From the NCBI RefSeq assembly GCF_037042905.1, contig NC_087257.1, positions 17,685,001-17,749,000 on the forward strand: DNA of 64,000 nucleotides. Reading direction: 5' to 3'. The notes under the pieces were generated by a model. It did not search any database. It saw only the letters and a program-made list of their open reading frames with translations, and was not told where the DNA came from. Of the stretch, positions 11,296 through 23,200 are shown one piece after another (position 1 is the first letter of the stretch; the number at the start of each line of letters is the position of its first letter). This stretch comes from Lytechinus pictus (lineage: Eukaryota; Echinodermata; Echinoidea; Temnopleuroida; Toxopneustidae). A program made the translations under genes and the position numbers.

Positions 11296-14200
11296 CTGTT
11301 AACCAAGAGGATAAATGACATAAATATGAATATCTCCATCATAATTTAAATGCCAATTCAATTCAGGTCAGTACTTATACAATAATTCCAGGGATAAGAA
11401 TCACAATATACGGGTGAACAATAATTGCTCACCCGTATATTGTGATTCTTCGCCCTGGAATTAATTATTAATGAACAAAATTACATATGTAACTGTTTAT
11501 ATACAGAATAATTTGGATGATGTTATCAATATGGATATTGGCAATATGTCTTTCATCATCATCATCATCACCATCATCACCATCATCATCATCATCATGC
11601 ATCATCATCATCATCATGCATCATCATCACCATAATCACCATCATCACCACCATCATCACCATCATCACAATTATCATCATAATCATCACCATCATCACC
11701 ACCATAATCACCATCATCATAATCATCATCATCATCATCATTCTACAGATATGGAAATATCTAGTCCAGATAAAATACATAAGATTGCAAAAAGCCCGTG
11801 TGTCGGGCATGCCAAGTTACCTGAACGAGTTGTTGACCGGACCTGGATGAGGGGTTCCTGTAGGCATAAATTAGGCATCCCATCAGAAAGAAGACAATCA
11901 CCACCACAATCACTATCACGATGACGATGGCCGCTTGAGCTAGGAAATCTGTGAAATTGAAATGAAAATTTTACATCAGTCGTTGAGTGCCTTACACTTG
12001 TCGGAACTTCTCAACTAAAGACTTTGTACAGAGCTGCCAACCTCAACAAGAACAATGTAGTATTTAAAAAGTTAAAAAATCAGTGCTTTGGTGAGGAAAG
12101 CAATATTTTCAAAGAAATACTATAGAACAAATAAAATTGAACTTCAGAAATCACTATTTTTGCATGAAACAATCAGTATTCTAATTTTTCAGTACCTAAT
12201 ACTGAAAATTAGTACTTCTTGGCAACTCTGTTTGTATTATGTCCCCACTCCCCAGTTTTCCATTTTCTAAAATGCAAATTTAGAATTCTTGGGTGTTATA
12301 CATTTCAATTCTATGTTCCTTGATGGCATGTAAATGTACACAACACAATGTAAAGCTCTTGTAAATAGTGAGAATCTTTGGAAAAGAAAAAAAAAACAGT
12401 TTCCATTGTATACTGTAATATGCAGATAACTTATGGCAAACATCACTTCGAATGTTTTTTATCAGCAGATAGCACTTATCTAAGAGATGTTTAAATTTAT
12501 TCAAAATATTTTGGCCTGAAAAATTGTGTTTCACATGAAATTTTGTGTTCAATCGTAATTCCATTTTATGGAAAATTGGGGATGTTAGGGTTGCTGTAAC
12601 TCTTACCAATGGGGGGGGGGGGGGTTGTGGGGAACTCAATTAAATCCCTGTACACATGCATGACAGCAGGTTTTCGATACCACCCATGAAGGTTACATGT
12701 ATATCTCATTTGTCAAATTGACGCCCTTTTCACATATTTTAATAGTCTTGTGTGTGCAGCAATTCGTTAACTAGCATCCACCCACCCCTTCCTCACCACC
12801 ACCCCACCCCTTTCTGGACTCTGAACATTCCAGTATCAAATCGGCACATAATAAACATGAAATCTAATGAGATCTCTGGTTTTTTTGGAATGCTTAAAGT
12901 TAATGATCATGCTTTAATTCAAATTAAAATCTATCTTATTGAAATAGAATGGAACTTTCATAGCACTATAAATAAAGCAAATGTTTAAAACAAGTAGAAT
13001 ATTCTTGAATATTCAAAACTGAGAGAAACATGCAGGATAAACTAAAACAACTCCAAGTTCATCATTAAATAAATGAAGTTTTCTTATCTTTAAATAATAG
13101 CGCAAAGATATTGCCTGTTTGCATAAAGATAATTTTTTTAAGAATTTTATTTAACACAGTTTCTTGCATGAAACTGATAGAAATGAAATGTGATACATTG
13201 TGAATTTTGATCATTAATGCATACAGAAAGCTAAAACAGTGTTAAATAACCAAGAAATTATCTAACTATATTAAATATATATATACCATGCACTATAACA
13301 GTGACAACATTAGAATATCAGAATTTTCAAGCTGCTACACTGTACATGTATTATTTTGACACAGCAATCTCAACTTATAGTTTCCATATATTACTTGTGC
13401 AATATAGTTGCGTGCAATGTTCATAAATATCTAAAAATACAATATTGGGGTAATTACTAGAAAAATACAAACAAATAACAAAATATCAACTGAGGATTAG
13501 CGAAAGGAATCACTTTTCTGAACTTGCTGTTGGGGTAAAATCATTGAAAATAATATAAAAAAGGCAACTAAAATGCAAAATGATAACAGATTCTCTTCAC
13601 ATATAATGAGTGTTTTTTTTTAAATGATATTAAAATAAACTTTCAATGAAATCGTGGCTACAGTGTTAAGTTTGAGAAGCCTGATGAGTCAATTTGTCAG
13701 ATCACAAAAACAAACTTAATTCAAGTCAATGAGATCATTTCTTACTTCCCTACTTGTAGACGTCCAACCTGGCTGTTCATATTCATATTGTTCTTACAGT
13801 TGTGCATAACTTTACAACAGCTTTGTGAAAATTCCGCAGTTTTTCGGCTTGTTGGCCCAATAATTTCATAAACAAGTACATGTAATAGCATTTTTTTTTC
13901 TTGAATAAATGCAAATCATTATCATGTGCAACAGAAGTACACATGAAAATAAAACTACTAAAAGAGAAAATAAACAAAATCAAATCCCAATACTGCAAAA
14001 AACATACATTTCAAGTACATGACTTTCACACTGTCTCACTTAAAAGGATCGTTTTTTTAATTGTAATTTTTCTATCATGCATTGCAAAAATAATTTACAA
14101 AAGTAGACATTAAATTTCTCTCATGACATACTTGCAAAACTACAATCATCATAAAAGCCTCAGCTTATAGAATAACACAGATTTCACTTTTTTAATATAA

Positions 14201-17200
14201 AAGTGAAACAAAAAGAAAATAATTGTGTTCTGCATCTAAAAGAAATACATATTAAAGTATCACAGGGCAACATAGCTGGGAATAAACATCTTTCAAGCAA
14301 TGGCAAACAGCAGTGTGTGTAGAGAAACTCACCATAAAATAGAAGGAATGTATGTAACAAAAGAAAGAAGTTTTACTATCAAATATTCAGAGAAAGTAGG
14401 AAGTCTTAGGAACCACTAATAAGGGGTTTTTGCGAGAAATTCATTTATAATCGATTGTAAATCCCGACTACATATTATGGCCAATGATGAGTTGTATCAA
14501 AGATACTACAAGGGGAAGATCGGACAATACATAGACCGCGTAATGAAACGCTCGGGAAGAGCGCCCCACAGCGTTGAGTAAGTAACAACCTTTTTTACCT
14601 TTACGTATCGCAAGATGGTTGTGTACAACACATATGAGAGAAATGGTGAAGGGTTGAAGGAATAGGCGATTTTTACATTAAAAAAAATTTTATCACTCAA
14701 TTTTTTTTCTTAAATTAAAGATGAATATATTTCAGAGGTTTCTGGGTAATAAAAGGTAGAATTATTCCCATGCACCACCCTTGAGCCCTCTCCAAAGTCT
14801 CCTCTCTCATTTCCCCCATATGTTTTATACACAGCCGCGTGCTGATGTGGGATGGTTTACTTACTCAATTCTAGTGGGCGTCCTTCCCCATGAGCATTTG
14901 GCGTTTGGCCTATTGGGAGCGTTTAAAAAAATCGCCGAAGTGTCCGATCTTCCCCTTGTAGTATCTTTGGTTGTATTAGCAAGTTAATTCATATCTTTTG
15001 GGGAGCGTTTTATGAAAGGACTTGTCGGATGTTTTATCTGACAAGTCCCATTTGCAGTTACAGTTACTATCATGGTAACAATGCTTTTTCGGGTAAAATC
15101 AAGACAGTTGTCAGATCTGAAAACTTGTCGGATGTTGATGTTGCGCTACCCTGTTGCAATTACACCAGTAACCAAATATAACAAAATAGCACTATAAAAT
15201 AAATTCAAAAAAATCATTTTGAAGTAAAGAAACTCCATGACTTTCTGCTGACGCTACAGGTATAGAGCTTGGAAACAAATTTCAATGAATCCTCAAACAC
15301 TTAAATACCAATACATAAAATAATATTTGATGATGTTATTGGGTGTCTTCGAGATGAAAATGTTGTCGCATTGGATGCACTTATCATCCACAAACTAAAG
15401 TCTTAGTGCACTTATCATCCACAAACATAAATTTTGCCCCAAATATATGTACATGTATCCTTGCATTCTATGATCTCATCTCATCTCAGGTTGTTCTTCC
15501 CCGATATTCGAAGATCAGCGGATATCTGCAGGTTGGTTGACTTGGAGTTTCTCTAGACAAATATGGTGAATTTTTGAGTACTTCTTATTTTTAACTCTTA
15601 ATATGCCATACACACTACTAACCCAACGCCACAGTGCTAATCCGATGCTAATCCCCTGTGCCAGCCACAAAATCCCCTGTGCCACATTGATTTTGGGATC
15701 GCGAGTCGTATTCGCTCCTTTCAATAGTCCTGATTACAATTGCTTGTAACTCTCGAACGATAAGTTTATCCACAAAATATTTTGTAGTAAAGTTGTAGGA
15801 AATTTCATACTCCTTATAATGGTGTCCTCATTATATGGATTGGTTATTATCTTTACCGCTAAAATATGAGTTGTATCAAGTAGTTCCATTTTGTGGAGTG
15901 TTTTGTATAGAAAAAAAAACCCAGGTCTCTTCCCTCTCGGAGGCGGAGCCATATCTTGTAAAAAATGTAGAAATACTCGAAAAAGTCGAATGTAAACCGC
16001 GTGAGTAAGTTGATCTGTCAGAAAGCAGAGTTCGCACTGCACACAATAGTGCTAATTACGGCGTGCATGCGATGCGCAATACAATGCAAAACGGCGTAAC
16101 AATGATTGTAATTCCGAATGTGCGCAGTCATGCACGAAGCAGGCGAGGGTAGGAAACAATGCAAGCACAAAGCAATCAATAGTAGGCGTGCGAGCACGAG
16201 TGTGGCATGTTATAGTAGGATACGTAGTGTGCACGAAGCACTCAATGAGTTAAGTAATCAAGAACTTGTTAGGGTTGTTGTTGATCAATTTTGACAAGCT
16301 ACATGTATATACAATCTAAAAGATTAGGATGTAATTTTACACCTCAATGAAAATGTCAAAATTCATTTTTAGTGACTTATTGTTGATTTTGGGATGGCTG
16401 GCTGGTCACATATTCCAATATACAGTCAGATTTGATCAGTGACAACCTGTTTAGAAGAAGAACCAGTCTGTAAAGACTACAAGACTGGTTTCCCTTGAAT
16501 ACTGTTTCCTATTGAAACATGTAATAAAGGAACCTGCGAACAAACACCACCTATTCAGAAAAAAATGGCTTTTCTTTCCTCACAAGGGTGGTCATCACTG
16601 AGCGACATGTTCTAATGAAAAGCAAATGCATTATGTACGATGATGATGATAAAAAGTATTTCGTAAAGCATGAACAAGGTGAAAGCTTCTGAATGAAACA
16701 AGAAGATACATATGTAGCTGATATTCTTCTTTGATCGTGTGTAACACTCACAAGGTTTGGAATTTCTTGCAGCGACTGAAAGAATCGCAGGAAAGGGAAA
16801 AAGAAGAGGAAGAACTCCATGAATGATCACCTGTAGCTCAAGGAGTGGGAAATTTCTAAGTTAAGTTGATCTCCAGAAAAAAAAAAAACTTTGTCAGACA
16901 ATGAACAATCAGAGATTTGTAGCATGCTACGGATGTATGGAATGTAGATGGGATATGAATAAAAATATCAATGATAATTTATAATGTACCAAATCCACTG
17001 ACTCAGTACATTGTTTCAAGCAATATGAAGTAAAGTAAGAAAATATATATACAGCTAGAAAAAGCAGGTAAGACTCAAGGACAATTAAGAACAGGATGGT
17101 CCTAGGCTGATTTTCAGGTAATAAAAAAGTGGTCTTGTATATTAAACCAAAAGGGAGATCTTTTCAAAGAGCAATAGCCTATACCCCGGACGTTTGTAGA

Positions 17201-20200
17201 TATAGGAGTAACAGGAAAACCAGAGATGGACAAATACAAAGATGTGACAGAGGTATATTTGTGAACTACATATAGATCAACATTGTACCGAGGAACAGAA
17301 CCATTGATCGAGGTAAAGACAAGAAGCAATAAAGCATTTTAGCAATCACTTCACAGGCACTTTCTATAACGCTGAGAATCTTTTGTCAACAGCCCTTTAT
17401 AGGGATAGAGCCTCGTCGGTCTGGCGCTGCACAGCGGCTGCCGGGCCCACGATCAATTGGGTAAAGCAAATTTTCTGAGTATTTTATTTCAAGTCTATTT
17501 CGAACGATACAAAATTTCAAAAATGGATAACAAAGCAGCCTTTGACAATAATCTGTGAATCAAAGCAGCGGTGTCGGGCTAGACTCTGGACAAACAACGT
17601 ATTTGCGATTATTTGTCTGGTCTGAATCTTAAGACGATGTGCTGTCCCGGTCCACCATGACCTCTAATCTGTCCAATCGTGATTTGACAGGCATTATCAA
17701 TAGATTCTGAATGTTGGAGAAAGCGTCTGCAAAGTGGATGGTAAAATACCCCAATATTTTCAATAAATATGAACTCATGAAGTGATCCTTGACTTGTAGC
17801 TAGTGGAGAGATTCAATGATGTAAAAGATATGTTTTGAGAAATGGTATTGCGTGATGCAGCATTTAGGAGCTTTTGAAGTTTGAGTTTGAAAACTGGGTC
17901 AGGGTACGTTTAAAAGCAGTGCATTCCCCAAATCGAGTCAGAAGAAATTAGTGCACAAACTAATTTTTCAGTTGGTGATTTTGTTAATATTAACTTACTA
18001 AACCAATATACTCTGAAACTACATACACAACTCAATAATTTCTTCCATGTTATTTGCCTTTTAATGGTTTAGGAATGTTTGAAATGCAGGGAAAGAGGTG
18101 CATTGTGCCGAACTGACCCACTGCCCAGGAATTTTGCAGGTGAAATTTTGTTGGTGATCCACTACGGAGTGACGGAAATAAAAATGAGGTGCATACTTCT
18201 TTTCTTAGCAGCTGACCGTGATGAAGTAATTGATACAAACTGTGTCACAGTGGATGAGCTTGTAACGGTTGCTGCTGCTGTGAAATAACACATAAACCTG
18301 TTTCTCTAAATTTGTTCAGGTTTTTAATTTCAAATGTTTAAACAGTTCATCCTATTATCAAGAGAATAACAATATATTCCTTTGCAGGACATTTTCCCTA
18401 CTTCTTTGTATTGATATTCAAACTCAACAGCAATATACAGGGGCAATTTTGCAACTAATGACGCAGTGAGATTTTCTAACAATTCATACGCAAATTCCTA
18501 TTGATGGAACATTTATGATTTTACCTCAAACCTATTAGCCCTCCCTGAATGGTACTAAGTTTAATATGTGCCCTATATTATAGCATAATTCTGATATATG
18601 ACCTTTAAAGGGGAAGTTCACCCTGACAAAATTGTTCGGAAAATAACGACAAAAAAAAAAGATGAAAATATTGAAGATTTGAGAAAAATCCATCAAAGAA
18701 TTAAAAAGTTATTAGAATTTTGATCATTTGTGACGTCATATGCGAGCAGCATTCCTACATAGCGACTGGTAAAAAAATAAATGAAATGTCAGTTTCACAG
18801 AAAATGGTTTTTACTGTACCTTTTGTATAACAATATACAAATCATTTCACACCCAATCATGAATAGAAAACAAAAACAAGTCATCAGGAACCATTGAAAA
18901 AATGAAATTCATGGATTTTATATTACATAACATATGGGGAAGCTGCTTGTTTATGACATCACAAATCCAAAACTTATATTTAATTCTAATAGCTTTCTTG
19001 ATCTTTAACGGAATTCCTCAAACCTTCACCAATATTTTTTACAACAAACTATTCTTCAGGAAGAACTTCCCCTTTAAAGACATAAACAACTGTACCATTT
19101 TAATTGGATGATGGCAAATAATTTTTCAACAAACCAGGGACAAATCAATAACAAAATGAAATAAGTGAAAATAATTTTTTAAAAGAATATTCTCCAAATA
19201 TAACTATCAATATCAAAAAAATCAGATACGATAACTGGACAATTTCAAATGACCAAAAAACAAAAACATCATCACTCAGCTCTGCAGTTAAACGATCACA
19301 ATGATAGTCCTGAAAAACCAAATACTTGAATAAAATAAAAGAGCTCAATACAATGGCACAACTATTTCAGTTATCATCCTCAAACAGTTGTGGATCATTT
19401 GAATGTCAAATGAGCTTGAATCTGCACTGTTAGAGACTTGAGTAACAATTGGCTAACCATAATCAAACCACAACTTTAGACCAGAGCTTCAATCTAATAC
19501 CATATTCCCACTATCGTGTGATCCGTTACGGTTGGCAATTTGTGGCCGATTGCAAAGTAACATTTTTGAGCTGTCCTAAATTTTGTCTACAATCAAATGC
19601 CCAAATTCACCAAGGTGGTTTTGAAAACCAACGGTTGAACCCATGGTTTATGCAGACTTCCTGTATAATTAGGCTCAATTTACCATGCATATTGAAAGAT
19701 GTCCAATGGTGATGCGCGTTTTTGCCACAGTGCGCCAAATTTACGCCTGTTAACATGGTGAGCATGCTATTTTATTTATAAGTCCACTGTTTTGAGCAGT
19801 GAGCTCATTAATTAAAACAATGGACTCATGAATGAAATAGCGTGGATATCCATGGTAACAGGCGTCAATTTGGCGCACTGTGACAGAAGCGCGCATCAGT
19901 ACTGGACAATTTTCAGTATACGTGGTAAATCAAGCGTAATTTATGCAGGAAACCTGCATAACCCTTGGGTTCAACCGATGGTTTTCAAAACCAACTTTGT
20001 GAATTTGGGACAAAATGATTGCTGCAACTGACGTCAAGATCTAATAAGATCTGGCACATCCCTACGAATACTCCATGATAGACAACGGTTTCCATCATGG
20101 TGCGAATCATGACACTAGGAACTACGTATTACCATAGTTCTGAAAACCCTTAACAGAATTTCATGCACATTCCACCAGCAGATCTGCTCAATCGCTCCAT

Positions 20201-23200
20201 GAGGAGCAGCCAACCACTCTTATTGTCTGTCAGGGTTCCCACAGAAATTTGAAAACAGAATTCCATTACTTTTCTATGACTAAATTGCTGCTTTCCATGA
20301 CTTCCCGTGACGTCCCGGGCGTTATGTAGAAATTGGGATGTCACAAAACTGGGAAAAATGGAAATCATGAACACCAATTATAATATAGCAGAGTATGATT
20401 AGAGTCTGAGAGTTGCGATACACGACAAACTGGAAAGCTGCCATAGCCAAGAGGTAAATGCAATTCCATGACTTTTCCATGACTTTTCACAAATTTTCAA
20501 AATTCCCTGACTTTTCCCTGACCACAAATTTTTCTAGGATTTTCCATGACTGTGGGATCCCTGTCTGTTCATTAGTAAAAAAAAAATCAAATAAAACTGA
20601 ACTGAAAACTGAAAGAAAACTTTACAACAAAACAAACTCAAACCAACAAAACCGTTGGAAAATGCAATCAAAAGCATGAAAAAAAGTAGGGTGATCACCC
20701 TACGACAGATTAGATATCGCATACTTGGTACTGGCATGACATGTGGCCATGGTGTTCGGGCTAGAACCAGCGGCGTTGGTCTTGGGTTGTACAATGGGGT
20801 CGGTATACTTGTAACAATCCACTCTGTAGCTTTCCTCTCTGTATCTGAGACATAAACTTATCTGTAGTCCCTCATGGGCCAGCTACTATCATTGTATCAG
20901 TGTTTTACATTTAAAATACTAAAATTAGTGTTCTTTAGCATGTTCAAATTGTTTGAAAGAGGTTACAGATATTGATTGATGCTAAGGAGGTGTTGCAAGA
21001 AAATTTTTGCGATCAATTGCACATTTCTAATGTACATTTACAACTGATTTATCAATTTTAACTAGAGCAAATTGATTTTTTACTGCTTGTTGTAAGAAAC
21101 AGACCAGTGCATTATGTAATTTGCAATTAGCTTGCAATTGATTGTAATTTTCTTGCAATGCCCAACAATGGAAACATGTCAAGAAAGTATTCCTGCATAA
21201 TACAAGTAAATTCAAAATGTTGACAAAAGATATTCTACAAAGTATCTTTATGAGGAGATGAATGGAAATAAAATAATCACCTTCAACTACATGTATAAAG
21301 AGAATAGCATTCACAGAAAATAGTGGTATGTAATGTATATATTTCAATAGCTGATGAATTCAAATTGCATCTGGTGCATCTAATACATAGTATACATGTA
21401 TTTCTGTATATCAAAAAATACTTACTTTCATTATAGCATTCCTCTTGAGCCTGCAAATCATTGAAATAAGACAGAAATATAATCCATTTTAATACAAAAT
21501 ATACTTTAATAAAACATTAAGAACATTAAGTCGCACTCACTCAGTGGTATAAAGATGAAGCAATGAAGGATGATTTTAAATAAAGAGAGAGAAAAAAATA
21601 AAAAAAAGTAAAACTTCATCAAATGAAAAAGTTAAAACAGTTTAAAGATTTGCTTAATTCCAAAAGACAGTAAGATGCATGTCCTGGCACATCCTTACAC
21701 TCACTATCTCTTTTGTAATACATGTTTTGATTTTATCTGCATTATAATGTTAAACAAAGTTTATTACTTCAGAGCAGTATTTGGCCAAGAATATTATATT
21801 ATGACCCCTCTATCCCCCTCCCGCCTCCTTTTCGCATGATATACATGTACTTCTCCTTTCCACTTCAGAGCAGTCAGCTTCTATCCAATCCTGCCTATGT
21901 CTATCAAAACCACCATAGCAGTACTTGGCCCAGAATATTAGGTTACCACCCCCTCCTCCTCCTCCTCTCCTTCCCCTGTTCCTCCCACCTTCAGTTCCTC
22001 CTCCCCCTCCTCCTCCCACATCCACCCTCCTCTATATATCAGAGGTATTTCTCTTTACCACTTCTGAGCAGTCAGCCTCTATCCAATCCTGCCTGTGCCT
22101 ATTGAGGCCAGTGGAGCAGTGCTTCGCATGGAACATTAAAGTTGACCACGCCACCCTTCTCCCCTTCCCACTCTCCCTCCCACCTCCTCTTCCTTCTCCT
22201 CCCCACCCTCCTCTACACATTAAAGGTGTTTCTACTTACCTCTTCTGAGCAGTCAGCCTCTATCCAATCCTGCCTGTGCCTATCAAGTCCGCTGGAGCAT
22301 CTCTTGATCTTTCCGCACCAGCCGCAATCAAAGCGAATCTCTTCCCTGATGGATAGGCATCCTGAGCAGTTGGTGTACAGGTTGCAGGCTGCAGGAACAA
22401 GGAAAGAGAAAGAGATGGTACAGAAAAGGGAGAGAGAGAGAAAGTAGAGAAAGGGGAGAGGGAAAAGAGAAAGAGAGGGTAGAGAAAGGGGAGAGGGAAA
22501 AGAGAAAGAGAGGGTAGAGAAAGGGGAGAGGGAAAAGAAGAAAGAGAAAAGGGAGAGGGGTAGGGAGGGAGATCAGAAAGGGTAAGATGGAGAGATATTC
22601 AAGGAGAGGGGAAGGATAGAATGAGAAAGAAGAGAGAGATAAAATGGGAGAGAGGGAACGGAGAGATAGAAGAGCAAGAATAGAGAGTGATAGAGAGAGA
22701 AGATAAAGAGAGAGACAGGGGATGTGTAGGAGACACAGAAAGAGATAAATGAGGAGGAAGGGGACAAAGAAGAGACAGAGAGAGAGGGATAATGAGGTGT
22801 GAGAGCAAGGAAAATAAAAACAAAACAAAGATAGAAAGAGATGATTTCATATGAGCTTGGACACTGCACTGAAGAAACCTGCTGATAATCAAGATCAAAT
22901 TGCACAAAGCCTTTCATTTTAGAAAAAAGGTCTTAATTCCCAGCCTATAAGTCCCTGTATTGAAGACCTCTCTACCAAAAAGTTGTATTTGCGCTAGGCT
23001 TGTGTCAAGACCCAATTGCTAATTAAAGTTTCCATTAGGGTCTGTGTCTGCAGACTAATTGAGATCACTTTCATGTCTCATTGAGCAGTCTCTATAGACA
23101 AAGCTATCCCACTTAGCATCAACAAAAGACCCACGACACGTAGATGAGTAGTTCAGTAAACAAATAACAAGAACAACCAATACTGTATGGTATGTTCTAA

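Larger units (their letters stand above)
11949..21425 (-). other. Intron between exon 11 and the transmembrane exon (9.5 kb)
   Basis: It would hold any stalk exons. The only good candidate is the 24-base one at 16752. Elements at 18603-19079 and 19599-20010 are listed separately. 12000-14300 is AT-rich with a 14-base G run at 12611-12624. 15000-15150 has a foldback built on ACTTGTCGGAT, and 15500-16250 looks like decayed repeat. No other gene is seen. Confidence 0.7.

Noticed and set aside
11517..11924. Histidine-rich 135-codon frame (possible metal-binding protein)
   Set aside because: Produced by the (ATC)n repeat and running antisense into the PLXDC transmembrane exon.
12601..12660. Exon ending at GTAAGAG near 12604 (CAACCCCC...ATTG) as a stalk exon
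   Set aside because: The preceding acceptor frame gives a stop within three codons in the required phase.
14331..14385. Exon ending at GTGAGT near 14331
   Set aside because: The length from the best acceptor gives phase 2 out, incompatible with the transmembrane exon, and there is no coding similarity.
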